Assembly: GCA_050296515.1 (NCBI GenBank)
Contig: JBNKRJ010000033.1
Coordinates: 4,001-68,000 of the forward strand
Direction of reading: 5' to 3'
Length of the DNA: 64,000 nucleotides
Source: NBLH01 sp050296515
Lineage (GTDB): Bacteria; Bacteroidota; Bacteroidia; Bacteroidales; NBLH01
Positions 39,941 to 48,552 of the stretch are shown piece by piece. Position 1 is the first letter of the stretch. Every line of letters starts with the position of its first letter. The notes under the pieces are model-generated. The model made no database searches. It was not told the DNA's origin and worked only from the letters and a program-made list of their open reading frames with translations. The position numbers and the translations under genes are program-made.

Positions 39941-41722
39941 ATGACTTTAAAAAATAAACAAGTGAAGATTCTATATTTCATCTTATTAATTGTTGTATTG
40001 GTTTTGGGGTGTAAGCCAAGTACTGAAACAGGTGATGCTAATGAAATGAATCTCCAAAAAATAAAGAAACTAGCCGATGCTTACGTCGATTTAACATTTA
40101 AATATTTTCCTGAAAATTATGTTTATTATTCTTCTGGTCAGCTTGACCATGGTGGTTTATCAGATAATTCGCAGGCTGGAACTGAACAGTGGGATTTTAT
40201 TCTGGATTCCTTGTATAGCGAGTTTGAGGAAATTACAGTTAATCATGAGGTTGGTTCTGAATCATGGTATTTATACGGATATTTAAAAGAAGCTTTAGAA
40301 GCTGCCAGGCAATTAAGAATATGCAAGCTTGAATACAATACCATAAATCACCTTTCTGGTTGGCAAATATATTTTCAGCAAGTTGCAAGTCAGCAACCTG
40401 TTGGCAATGAAAAAGCCAGAAAGGATGCATTTAGAAGGTGGAAACAACTTCCTCGCTTTGTTGATAATGAAATAGATAATTTAAGAAGGGGCGTCAGCGA
40501 AGGATATACTGTTCCAAAAAGAATTGTAAAACTTGTGATTGATCAAATTTCAGACATGTTAACTGAACCTGTTGCTGAGTCAGGATTTTATAGCCCTGCT
40601 AAAAGAGATACAAGTGATGCATTTAAAAAAGGATGGCAGGATGTTGTTACCGGCATCATTTATCCGTCATTAAAAAAATATCGGGATTTTTTAAGCACCG
40701 AATATTATAAATCTGCAAGAGAAAGTATTTCACTGGCTGATTTGCCTAATGGAAAAGAGGCGTATGAAGCCTATTATCGATATCATACTTCGGTAAGCAG
40801 AACGGTTGATGATATTATTGAAGTTAGTGAATACAATTTAAGAGTAAGTGATTCTAAATTAAGATTGTACGGACAGGAGAAATATGGCAGCAATAATATT
40901 CCCGATATATTGAAAAACATTATTCGGGATACAGGAAATTATTTTAACTCCAGGGAGGAAATGTTGTTTTTTGCAAAAGAAACAGTAAAAAGAGCAAGAC
41001 AAAAATGTAAAATAACTTTTGGCCAGGTGCCCAAGCAAAATTTGGAGGTAGTGCCAATTTCTGAAAAACTTCAAGAATCAATGACTTCGCATTATATTCC
41101 TTCTATAGATTCAATTGGCAGACCTTCTTATTATTACATCAACCTGCGACATCCTGAAAAAAAAATGAGAAGTGAACTTGAAACCGAAATTTTTCATGAA
41201 ACCTTGCCTGGTCATCATTTACAGCTAGGCCTGGTTGGAGAAAGAGATTCAACGCATCTGCTTGTTAAACTTTTTTCTGTTGGTGGGTACATTGAAGGAT
41301 GGGCCAGTTATGCCCAGGTGTTGGCAGATGAAATGGGCCTTTACAGTACAGGTTATTCTCATTTTTTAGTGTCAGGGCGCTCAAGCAGGATAATGTATCT
41401 TGAAGCAATGATTCATTCTGGTAAGTGGACTGCCGATGATGCAGTAAAGTACCTTACCGAATATGGCTCCTACTCTCCAGAAGTTGCTGAAACAGTAATT
41501 GATAGACTGATTGTTTGGCCTGGACAATATTCAACATATGATACAGGATTAGTTGAATTTCTGGAACTTCGCGAAAAGGCGATGCTAACACTTGGTGATG
41601 ATTTTGATATTAAAGAATTTCACCGAATTGTGTTGGAAGGTGGAGCTATTCCATTGGAAATGCTTCGTGAGAAAGTGAATTGGTGGCTCGAAAAGAAGAC
41701 AGAGAAAAAGGCTGATAAATAA
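39941..41722 (+). CDS. DUF885 lipoprotein (putative metallohydrolase)
   Basis: A 593-residue lipoprotein (lipobox VLGC, cysteine 24) of the DUF885 family. The family motif HETLPGHHLQLGL (about residues 416-428) with its three histidines and glutamate is the likely zinc site, and GWASYAQVLADEMG follows. Many DUF885 proteins act as peptidases or carboxypeptidase-like enzymes on peptide bonds, but the substrate here is unknown. The signal start could also be ATG 39941 only; no other Met precedes the lipobox. It is monocistronic. Confidence 0.92.
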   Translation: MTLKNKQVKILYFILLIVVLVLGCKPSTETGDANEMNLQKIKKLADAYVDLTFKYFPENYVYYSSGQLDHGGLSDNSQAGTEQWDFILDSLYSEFEEITVNHEVGSESWYLYGYLKEALEAARQLRICKLEYNTINHLSGWQIYFQQVASQQPVGNEKARKDAFRRWKQLPRFVDNEIDNLRRGVSEGYTVPKRIVKLVIDQISDMLTEPVAESGFYSPAKRDTSDAFKKGWQDVVTGIIYPSLKKYRDFLSTEYYKSARESISLADLPNGKEAYEAYYRYHTSVSRTVDDIIEVSEYNLRVSDSKLRLYGQEKYGSNNIPDILKNIIRDTGNYFNSREEMLFFAKETVKRARQKCKITFGQVPKQNLEVVPISEKLQESMTSHYIPSIDSIGRPSYYYINLRHPEKKMRSELETEIFHETLPGHHLQLGLVGERDSTHLLVKLFSVGGYIEGWASYAQVLADEMGLYSTGYSHFLVSGRSSRIMYLEAMIHSGKWTADDAVKYLTEYGSYSPEVAETVIDRLIVWPGQYSTYDTGLVEFLELREKAMLTLGDDFDIKEFHRIVLEGGAIPLEMLREKVNWWLEKKTEKKADK

Positions 41723-41792
41723 ATCTACCAGCCTCAAAAAAATAAAACCTAATATATAACTATTGCATAAATAGTCGCGCCCGGGAAAAGTG

Positions 41793-42404
41793 TTAAAACT
41801 CTAACCCTAAATTAATTCCAAAGTACTTGTTTCGTAATGAATCATCGTTTTTATCAAATTCATTAAGTCCCAGGCCTAATCGAAAATCGAGAAAAATATT
41901 ACTATTACCTAACGGATAAAGAATGCTAAATCCACTCATTAATCCTACTTCAGTGCTATTAGTGTTGTCTGTATTATCAATAGTCAGACTGTTGTTTTCA
42001 ACGTCTGATATTTCAGTTTCAGCATTTAATAAAAAACCTGCGTAAGGACCTGCATAAATATTAAAATGCAATGGTGTTCGAAGGCTTTTTCCTAATGATA
42101 ATTTTGCAAGAACAGGAACAGTGATGTATTCATAAGTGTTTGTAACATTTTCATACTCACTACCTTTCTGATCGTAATTAACTTCTGTTTGTAATTTAAA
42201 GTTTTCAGTAATTGAATAGTTTCCAAAAGCTCCTACATGAAAACCGGCTTTGATAACATTGTTGTTGTAAATGTTGCCGGTTTCTGATTGTACTGAAAAA
42301 TTGCTGCCTGCTTTGATTCCATAATTGAACTTTTGCGCATTCAGCGAAAAAGCCAAACCCAATGCAAGGGTTATTCCAATTGTTTTTTTGAGTATTGCAT
42401 TCAT
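41793..42404 (-). CDS. PorT-like outer-membrane beta-barrel protein, copy 1
   Basis: A 203-residue exported protein (signal peptide to about residue 22, ending NAQ) with an eight-stranded OmpA/PorT-like barrel: FNYGIKAGSNFSVQSETGN, GFHVGAFGNYSITENFKLQTEVNYDQKG and a terminal FLDFRLGLGLNEFD...FGINLGLEF ending in the aromatic residue expected for BAM recognition. It is about half identical to the neighbouring gene at 42610, implying tandem duplication. No TetR-type palindrome is seen in its own upstream gap. The ligand is unknown. Confidence 0.88.
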   Translation of the reverse strand: MNAILKKTIGITLALGLAFSLNAQKFNYGIKAGSNFSVQSETGNIYNNNVIKAGFHVGAFGNYSITENFKLQTEVNYDQKGSEYENVTNTYEYITVPVLAKLSLGKSLRTPLHFNIYAGPYAGFLLNAETEISDVENNSLTIDNTDNTNSTEVGLMSGFSILYPLGNSNIFLDFRLGLGLNEFDKNDDSLRNKYFGINLGLEF

Positions 42405-42540
42405 CTGTAAAAAAGTTTTATGGTTTAATTATGGAACAAATTTGGGCCGTTTTTCAGTTTGGGGCAACCATTAAAACATTAGATGGGATAAAAATGCAAT
42501 TGAAATGTAAATAATACTCTTTGAACTGTTTTTAAATTTT

Positions 42541-42576
42541 GGTCCGGACCTAATTATGAAGAAATCAGATCCGGAC
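42541..42576. repeat. GC-rich hairpin between the two barrel genes
   Basis: GTCCGGA (42542-42548) pairs with TCCGGAC (42570-42576), with a 21-nt loop; GGTCCGGACC itself is a perfect palindrome at 42541-42550. It lies downstream of the 42610-43206 gene and may end its transcript, but no T-run follows on that strand. Confidence 0.4.
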
Positions 42577-42609
42577 ACTTTTGAATGAATATAATGTTTT
42601 TACTTATTC

Positions 42610-43206
42610 TTAGAACTCGTATCCAAGGCTTAAACCAATGTATTTGTTTTTAGGATCGGCTTCATTTTTGTCAAATGAAGTCAAACCTAACCCAAGTCTA
42701 ATATTGAAAAGAATGTTACTCTCTTTTACGGGATATCTTAATCCAAAACCTATAATTGTTCCAAGCTCAGTGCTTTCTGTCTGATCTTTCATGTCAATTT
42801 CGCTATTTGCCTCTACTTTGGCACTTACTAAAAATGCAGCATAAGGACCAGCATAAATATTAAATCTCAATGGAGTTTTCAAGCTTTTACCTAAAGAGTA
42901 ATTGAAAAGAACTGGTACCGATATGTAATCATATTTGGCTGTAGCGTCATCGGCTTTACTTCCTTTTTGGTCGTAGTTTAATTCAGCTTGTAAATAAATA
43001 TTGTCATTCATACTGTAATTACCAAAAAAGCCTGCGTGCAAACCAGCCCTAATTTCTTCGTTGTTGTAATAGTCACCTATTGGTGATTGAACAGCAAGGT
43101 TAGTTCCTGCCTGAATTCCAAATTTGAAATTTTGAGCATTTAAGCTTCCAATGGCTAAAACTAGCCCTAATGTTAATGTAATTTTGTTAATTGTTTTCAT
43201 CTTCAT
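42610..43206 (-). CDS. PorT-like outer-membrane beta-barrel protein, copy 2
   Basis: A 198-residue paralogue of the gene at 41793 with the same design: signal peptide ending LNAQ, FKFGIQAGTNLAVQSPIGDY, GLHAGFFGNYSMNDNIYLQ and the final FNIRLGLGLTSFDKNE...GLSLGYEF. Palindromes with 19-bp geometry lie before its start (43230-43250) and further upstream (43297-43317), matching one at the promoter of the adjacent TetR gene, so repression by that regulator is likely. Confidence 0.88.
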   Translation of the reverse strand: MKMKTINKITLTLGLVLAIGSLNAQNFKFGIQAGTNLAVQSPIGDYYNNEEIRAGLHAGFFGNYSMNDNIYLQAELNYDQKGSKADDATAKYDYISVPVLFNYSLGKSLKTPLRFNIYAGPYAAFLVSAKVEANSEIDMKDQTESTELGTIIGFGLRYPVKESNILFNIRLGLGLTSFDKNEADPKNKYIGLSLGYEF

Positions 43207-43229
43207 AATTTTATTATTGTGTTCAATTA

Positions 43230-43250
43230 GACTAATATGCCAAATTAGTC
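43230..43250. promoter_or_regulatory. TetR operator-like palindrome, site C
   Basis: GACTAATATGCCAAATTAGTC has 7-bp perfect arms (GACTAAT/ATTAGTC) around a 7-nt centre. The 19-bp inner span ACTAAT...ATTAGT has the same length as sites A (43298-43316) and B (43964-43982). It lies 24 bases upstream of the barrel gene start. Confidence 0.55.
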
Positions 43251-43296
43251 AATTATTGTTTAAAATAATATTTTGTGTTTCATTTTTTAAAAAACA

Positions 43297-43317
43297 GACC
43301 ATATTGAATAATTGGTC
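43297..43317. promoter_or_regulatory. TetR operator-like palindrome, site A
   Basis: GACCATATTGAATAATTGGTC has arms GACCA/TGGTC separated by 11 bp. It lies between the TetR stop and the barrel gene and has the same geometry as sites B and C. Confidence 0.55.
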
Positions 43318-43339
43318 GATATATTCATGAAAAAATTAT

Positions 43340-43948
43340 TTATCTATCATTTGTATGTTTCGTAATTCCTTTAAATATCAGGTCTAAAACTTTATCTACT
43401 TTAGGTTCCATTTTTGAAACTTCATCCGGATTAAACATTAAATGATATTCAAGTCCTTTTAGAACAACAGCCATTGCTTCAGTTACCAAATCAATATCAT
43501 CAACATTAACTTTTTCATTATTAATCGATTCCATTAATACCATTTTGATGATATTTACCTGCTCTTGTTCGTACTTTTTTCTGATATCATCAATAAATGA
43601 GATTTGATCCATTCCTCCACTGCTAATGGCAGTAAATAAATTCACCAATTCTTTAAAGCTGAGCAGCCTGGTTAAAATGTAATTTTTAACCTTATCAATC
43701 GGGCTTGCATCGATACTTATTGATTCTATAAGCTTGGCTCTGAAAAGGTTTGCCTCTTTTTCAATAACACCTTTAAATATTTCTTCTTTGCTCGAAAAGT
43801 AATAGTAAAAGGTGCTTTTTCCTTTTCCTGCTGCTTTAGCAATGTCGTCAACAGTTGTTTTATTATAACCATATCGGGCAAAAATCCTCCTTGCTTCGCT
43901 TAAAAGTCTTAACTTTATATCTTCTGTATTGTCTTTAATAATATTCAT
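43340..43948 (-). CDS. TetR/AcrR family regulator next to the barrel genes
   Basis: A 202-residue regulator. The N-terminal helix-turn-helix is clear: LLSEARRIFARYGYNKTTVDDIAKAAGKGKSTFYYYFSSKEEIFKG, with the recognition helix in GKSTFYYYFSSKEE. The C-terminal ligand-binding/dimer domain (about 60-200) holds no recognisable catalytic motif. It is transcribed toward the barrel genes and preceded by a palindrome overlapping its promoter (site B), so it should repress itself and, through sites A and C, the barrel gene. The signal molecule cannot be deduced. Confidence 0.92.
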   Translation of the reverse strand: MNIIKDNTEDIKLRLLSEARRIFARYGYNKTTVDDIAKAAGKGKSTFYYYFSSKEEIFKGVIEKEANLFRAKLIESISIDASPIDKVKNYILTRLLSFKELVNLFTAISSGGMDQISFIDDIRKKYEQEQVNIIKMVLMESINNEKVNVDDIDLVTEAMAVVLKGLEYHLMFNPDEVSKMEPKVDKVLDLIFKGITKHTNDR

Positions 43949-43962
43949 TTTTTGTTCTTGTC

Positions 43963-43991
43963 GACCAAAATGGTTTATTGGTACAAAAGTA
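43963..43991 (-). promoter_or_regulatory. TetR promoter with overlapping operator (site B)
   Basis: CAAAAGTA (43984-43991) reverse-complements to TACTTTTG, an exact TAnnTTTG box, 36 bases before the start at 43948. The palindrome ACCAA-N9-TTGGT (43964-43982) lies directly between box and start, where a bound repressor would block transcription. Confidence 0.6.
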
Positions 43992-44118
43992 GATCAGGTT
44001 TTAAGAATTCCAAATAATTTCTAAACTAAAAAATGTTAAAAAGCCTAAAAATCAATTAAAAAGCCTGATTATTAGCGATATAATTATAATCAAATTTCGA
44101 AAACTTAGAATGATTCGT

Positions 44119-44126
44119 TAATTTTG
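44119..44126 (+). promoter_or_regulatory. -7 box upstream of the dus gene
   Basis: TAATTTTG exactly matches TAnnTTTG, 34 bases before the GTG start at 44160. A weak TTTCG occurs at 44095-44099, near -33. Confidence 0.5.
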
Positions 44127-44159
44127 CAGCCCCGAAAATCTTTTTAAAGAGCGAGTTTA

Positions 44160-45179
44160 GTGAAGATAGGAAATATAGAACTACCAGAAAAGCCTTTATT
44201 TTTGGCACCCATGGAGGATGTAACAGACCCTTCGTTTCGATTTATGTGTAAGCACTATGGTGCCGATATGATGTATACCGAATTCGTAGCATCTGAAGCA
44301 CTCATTAGAGACATTGCCAAAACCTTTAAAAAGCTGGAACTGTCTGAAACAGAAAGACCTATTGGTATTCAGTTATATGGACATAATATTGATGCAATGG
44401 TTGAGTCTGCTAAAATAGCAACTGCTGCCAAGCCAGATTTAGTTGACATTAATTATGGGTGCCCGGTAAAGAAAATTGCTACAAGAGGAGCTGGTGCCGG
44501 AATGCTTCGTGATATTCCCAAACTGGTAAAAATGACAGAAGAAATTGTAAAAGCCACACATCTTCCTGTTACCGTAAAAACTAGATTAGGCTGGGATTCT
44601 GATGAGATTGTCATTGTAGAATTAGCTGAAATGCTTCAGGATGTCGGTATTCAGGCACTGACTGTTCATGGTCGTACCAGGGCTCAACTATATAGGGGAG
44701 AGGCTGATTGGGAAACAATTGCAAAAGTAAAAGCCAATCCGCGAGTGAAAATTCCAATTATCGGAAATGGCGATATTACCTCACCACAAAAAGCTAAGGA
44801 CGCCTTTGATAAATACGGAGTTGATGGAGTAATGGTTGGTCGCGGAACTTACGGAAGGCCTTATATTTTCAAAGAAATTCGCCATTTTTTAAATACAGGT
44901 GAAGCGATGCAGCCACTTTCTGTAGAAGAAAAAGTGGAAATGGCAAAACTGCATTTTGCAAAATCAATTGAATATAAAGGTGAGAAACGTGGAGTTTACG
45001 AAATGCGCCGACATTTAACTTCTTATTTTAAGGGGTTGCCTAATTTCAAAGAAATTCGACTAAAGCTAGTCACTACCGATGAACCTGAAAAAGTGCTTGA
45101 ACTAATTGATTTAATTGGTGAACAATATGGAGGATATGAATTGATTTCAGATCATGTTTCGCCACTTAAATCGTGCTAA
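44160..45179 (+). CDS. tRNA-dihydrouridine synthase
   Basis: A 339-residue flavin-dependent enzyme (Dus family, DusB-like) that reduces uridine to dihydrouridine in tRNA. The TIM barrel opens LFLAPMEDVTDPSFRFMC; the catalytic cysteine lies in DINYGCPVKKIATRGAGAGML (about residue 103). FMN and phosphate sites are seen in VKTRLGW, LTVHGRTRAQLYRG, IIGNGDI and VDGVMVGRGTYGRPY. The start is GTG 44160; no better ATG precedes the first strand. It is a lone gene with its own promoter. Dus subclass (A, B or C) is not firmly assigned. Confidence 0.94.
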   Translation: MKIGNIELPEKPLFLAPMEDVTDPSFRFMCKHYGADMMYTEFVASEALIRDIAKTFKKLELSETERPIGIQLYGHNIDAMVESAKIATAAKPDLVDINYGCPVKKIATRGAGAGMLRDIPKLVKMTEEIVKATHLPVTVKTRLGWDSDEIVIVELAEMLQDVGIQALTVHGRTRAQLYRGEADWETIAKVKANPRVKIPIIGNGDITSPQKAKDAFDKYGVDGVMVGRGTYGRPYIFKEIRHFLNTGEAMQPLSVEEKVEMAKLHFAKSIEYKGEKRGVYEMRRHLTSYFKGLPNFKEIRLKLVTTDEPEKVLELIDLIGEQYGGYELISDHVSPLKSC

Positions 45180-45225
45180 AAAAATCTTTGAATATCCAAC
45201 TAACATTGAAAAATGTATAGAATTC

Positions 45226-45256
45226 TTGGCTAGTAAGCAATAATTTCATACTTTTA
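45226..45256 (+). promoter_or_regulatory. Promoter-like pair upstream of the SPOR gene
   Basis: TTG (45226-45228), a 20-bp spacer and TACTTTTA (45249-45256, one base off TAnnTTTG) lie 48 bases before the ATG at 45304. Confidence 0.4.
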
Positions 45257-45303
45257 GCCAGTAAATATCAAATTTAATCGAGTTGTCACGAAAATTTAAA
45301 AGT

Positions 45304-45837
45304 ATGAAATACGTAAGCCTATTTGCATTTATTTTTGCTGCCTTACTAATTACTTCGTGTGGAGCAAAAGAGGAAAAAAGAGATGATCTTCCTAAGGATA
45401 ATGAAATCGTTGATTTAGAGAATGATACTACAGGTTATCCTGAATTTTTTGCCGATGATGAAGAGGATATAAATCCTGCCGACAGTAGCTCAAAAGAGAC
45501 GATGATTTATGTTGATAATACAAAGGAAATTCAGGTTGACCCTCCTGTAAAGGAAGAAATAAAAGATGTAAAAAAGGAGCCTGTTGTTAAAGAAGAAGCA
45601 AAGGTACATGAAAAGAGATTTTACATTGTAGTTGGTAGTTTTAAAGAGTATACCAATGCTCAAAAATTACACAAGTATTTCAAAGATAAAGGTTACTATC
45701 CTTTAATTCTTCCTAAAGTAAACGAATATAACAGGGTTGCTATTTCATCGTATGTTGAAGAAGCAAATGCCCGAAAGGCAATTAAGAAATTGAGAGTTGA
45801 ACATAACAATTTAACTTTTTGGCTCTACAAGTGGTAA
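45304..45837 (+). CDS. SPOR-domain lipoprotein
   Basis: A 177-residue lipoprotein. The frame is open to a TTG at 45283, but the ATG at 45304 gives MKYVSLFAFIFAALLITSCG, a good lipoprotein signal (cysteine 19). An acidic/Lys-rich low-complexity linker (about 20-105, with DPPVKEEIKDVKKEPVVKEE) precedes a C-terminal SPOR domain (about 106-177, FYIVVGSFKEYTNAQKLHKYF and ILPKVNEYNRVAISSY). SPOR domains bind peptidoglycan stripped of stem peptides at division sites. A strong terminator follows. Confidence 0.92.
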   Translation: MKYVSLFAFIFAALLITSCGAKEEKRDDLPKDNEIVDLENDTTGYPEFFADDEEDINPADSSSKETMIYVDNTKEIQVDPPVKEEIKDVKKEPVVKEEAKVHEKRFYIVVGSFKEYTNAQKLHKYFKDKGYYPLILPKVNEYNRVAISSYVEEANARKAIKKLRVEHNNLTFWLYKW

Positions 45838-45857
45838 AAAGATGAAAGTTTTAGTCT

Positions 45858-45881
45858 AAAGCCCCTTTTTGGGGCTTTTTT
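45858..45881 (+). terminator. Rho-independent terminator after the SPOR gene
   Basis: AAAGCCCC (45858-45865), a TTTTT loop and GGGGCTTT (45871-45878) form a perfect 8-bp stem running into a T-tract ending at about 45881, 20 bases after the stop codon. This is a classic intrinsic terminator. Confidence 0.9.
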
Positions 45882-45927
45882 GTTTTCTGTGAATTCGTTA
45901 AATTGGAGGGTTCTTTGATTTAACAAA

Positions 45928-46398
45928 ATGAGCAAAAAGTGGGAGAAAATATTAAAAGACAAAACAAGCAGTGAGCTTTATAAAATTTATATCGGCCAAA
46001 TAATCTATGGATCTGAAGCTGAGATATTTGCTAAAAAAGAGCTTGAAAACAGGAATATTGATTTAGAGAATATCAAAAAATACGAAAAGAAGTGGGAGCT
46101 TGAAGAGCTAATAAACGAAAACGAAGAAGGTAGGTATTTTTTTGGAAGTATAACGTCATCGAAACACTTTTTAGTAATGGCAGTTACAGGTGCCTTAGTT
46201 GGAGTTATTACAATTTTTGACGTCTTTCTTGAAATCTCTGAACGTGGATATTATTCTGAAAAATACAGACTAGGTGAGTTATTACTGTTTGGTTTTAGCA
46301 TTATTTTTATGATTTTTGGATTTCTGATGTTTCGAAAAGAAAAGAAGCGGGAAGAAATACGAAATAGACGAATAAGAGAGTTAATTGACGAATTATAG
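45928..46398 (+). CDS. Hypothetical two-TM membrane protein
   Basis: A 156-residue protein. A charged cytoplasmic N-terminal half (1-75, rich in KKELENRNIDLENIKKYEKK) precedes two membrane helices (about 83-103 and 117-138) and a basic C-terminal tail (RKEKKREEIRNRRIREL). No domain is recognised. It is separated from the SPOR gene by the terminator and from the MtfA-like gene by 136 bp. Confidence 0.65.
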   Translation: MSKKWEKILKDKTSSELYKIYIGQIIYGSEAEIFAKKELENRNIDLENIKKYEKKWELEELINENEEGRYFFGSITSSKHFLVMAVTGALVGVITIFDVFLEISERGYYSEKYRLGELLLFGFSIIFMIFGFLMFRKEKKREEIRNRRIRELIDEL

Positions 46399-46534
46399 AG
46401 CCAGAAGTGTGGAGTGGGAGAAGGATTAAAAGGTGATGGTTCCTTTTAAGAAGCAAAGAGGTGCTTAATTCATATTTTACTGAATAAATCAAATATTTGG
46501 CCGTTTCATCAAAAGATTTTACAAACCCTAAAAC

Positions 46535-47416
46535 ATGGATTCATTTAAACCTTTTTTAATACTTATTGTTGCACTGGTAATCATTGTTGTTTTTTACAAA
46601 TGGATGAGTAAACGCAAAAAATGGAAAGATCCTACCCAGTTGTTTCCTGATAAGTGGCGAAAAATTTTAATTGAAAAAATCACCTTTTATAACAATCTGT
46701 CTGCCAGTGAAAAGGACCTGTTTGAATACAAGGTGCAGGAATTCCTTACAAACGTAAGAATAACAGGTATCGATACTCAAATTGATGAAACTGACAGGGT
46801 GCTTGTTGCCGCCAGTGCAATAATCCCAATATTTGAGTTTGATGAGTGGCAGTATGTGAACCTGAATGAGGTGCTAATTTATCCGAATGAGTTTAATGAT
46901 AAGTTTGAAACTGGTGAACAATCTAATCGGAATATTTTAGGCATGGTTGGCAGTGGCTACATGAATGGAAAGATGATCTTGTCGAAAAGTGCTCTTCATC
47001 ATGGTTTCCGTAATGAAACGGACAAAAAAAATACGGCAATTCATGAATTTGTTCACCTGATTGATAAGCTGGATGGTTCTGTGGATGGTATTCCTGAATT
47101 GCTTTTGCAAAAGCAATACGCCATTCCGTGGATTGATTTAATTCAAAAGAAAATTGAGGAAATAGTTGATAATAAGTCCGATATAAATCCGTATGGATCA
47201 ACAAACAAGGCCGAGTTTTTTGCTGTTATTAGCGAGTACTTTTTCGAACGGCCAAAATTGTTAAAATCTAAACATCCAGAGCTTTATGCCATGCTGGAGA
47301 AAATTTTTAACCGAAAAATGGCCGGGAAAATGAAACATAAAAGTGGCAAGATTCGCCGCAATGATCTATGCCCCTGTGGAAGTGGTGAAAAGTTTAAAAG
47401 ATGTTGTGGTGCTTAA
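46535..47416 (+). CDS. MtfA-family zinc peptidase with C-terminal SEC-C motif
   Basis: A 293-residue protein starting with a membrane helix (about 5-22), then an MtfA-type metallopeptidase domain with zinc motif HEFVH at 170-174 and a downstream glutamate (NKAEFFAVISEYFFERP). MtfA regulates sugar uptake in Escherichia coli by binding Mlc and has aminopeptidase activity; membrane-anchored forms like this one are common in other phyla. The end carries a SEC-C zinc motif, RNDLCPCGSGEKFKRCCG (about 273-291), normally seen in SecA and other proteins. The fusion suggests a link to protein or nucleic-acid contacts. Substrate unknown. Confidence 0.9.
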   Translation: MDSFKPFLILIVALVIIVVFYKWMSKRKKWKDPTQLFPDKWRKILIEKITFYNNLSASEKDLFEYKVQEFLTNVRITGIDTQIDETDRVLVAASAIIPIFEFDEWQYVNLNEVLIYPNEFNDKFETGEQSNRNILGMVGSGYMNGKMILSKSALHHGFRNETDKKNTAIHEFVHLIDKLDGSVDGIPELLLQKQYAIPWIDLIQKKIEEIVDNKSDINPYGSTNKAEFFAVISEYFFERPKLLKSKHPELYAMLEKIFNRKMAGKMKHKSGKIRRNDLCPCGSGEKFKRCCGA

Positions 47417-47420
47417 ATTA

Positions 47421-48365
47421 TTAGTCCAAAACCATTAATTTATTGGTTGTTATGTTTTTGCCAACTTTCATTTTACAAAAATAAATTCCATTTGAATAGT
47501 TTATGGCTTGCCAGGGGATTTTATGTTCACCTGGAAGCATTTCCCTATTCAGGATGGTTTCAAGTTTCATTCCATTTACTGAATAAAGTTCTAAAAGCAC
47601 ATTTTCTTTATTTTCAAGATTGACCAGAAAGTTTGTTTTCTGATTAAATGGGATTGGATAATTGTTGAATGACAAACCTGGAGTTGTCTCAACATCAATT
47701 GCATAAGTTGTTCCTGAAATTGTAAAAGCATCACTGATTGCTTCCTGGGTAGTACCAGAGTAGTCGTAAACAATTTTTATTTTTGCTGTAGTTGTTGAAA
47801 CATTAGGAATTGTCCATGTAAAATACATGGTATTGAGATCGATACCTAATTGAATTTCTGACAAGGTTGAGCCATCATCAGTAGAAAGGTATAAATCTCA
47901 GTTGTCCAAACCAGTTGTCTGAAATTGCTCCCAACTGATATTTGTTATTTCTGTTGGTGCTAGGCCAATACCGGCAATCGGGCTTAACATTTTTACATAA
48001 TCGTATGAGTCTGTGGTGATTGCGAATGCCTTACATATATCTTCATAGTTCATGTCGCTCACATTATCCTGTACAATTTTAATCTTGGCAGTGGTTGTTT
48101 CAATATTTGGGACTGTTCAGGTGAGAAGTAATTGTGTTTTATTCCTATCAACTTGTATTTCGCTCCGGTTAGAACCTCCATCAGAAGAAAAATACAAATC
48201 CCGGTTACAATCACCATGATCCTGCATGAGTTACCATGCGATGGTTACTGTTCCGTCAATAATCATAGTGCTGCCATCAACCGGTGCTGAAAGCCTTACA
48301 TGGGCAAATAGGTTTGAGGACGAGAAAAATATACACATTATCAGAATAATGAAGGACAGTTTCAT
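47421..48365 (-). pseudogene. T9SS-secreted protein interrupted by three nonsense codons
   Basis: A single continuous frame of 314 codons runs from ATG 48365 (signal peptide MKLSFIILIMCIFFSSSNLF) to the stop at 47421, with no frameshift but three internal stops: TAA at 48231-48233, TGA at 48117-48119 and TGA at 47898-47900. Two homologous modules are visible (about 45-120 and 135-210); comparing them aligns the second stop with Trp of TWTIPN and the third with Arg of NRDLY. The C-terminus, from NNYPIPFNQKTNFLVNLENK to NGIYFCKMKVGKN, is a type IX sorting domain. The last part (47421-47864) could still be translated from ATG 47864 but would lack a signal. The lesions make full secretion unlikely. 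Confidence 0.82.
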
Positions 48366-48552
48366 ACAACAGAATTTTACAACTTAGTAACTAACAAGTT
48401 ATGGCTTCCTTATTCACTGCTTTTGTGATTATTGCAAAAGTTTTTAGAATTGAAAAATACTTTTTCCTAATATGGATGTTCTAACTATTGATATTCAGTT
48501 GCTTATTTGGTTTTGTAGGACAGATGTAATTTTTATGCTGGCTCAGTTTTAA

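Noticed and set aside
47421..48365. Alternative genetic code (TGA as Trp) or selenocysteine
   Set aside because: Many intact genes in the window end in TGA, one of the three stops is TAA, and no selenocysteine hairpin is evident; nonsense mutation is simpler.
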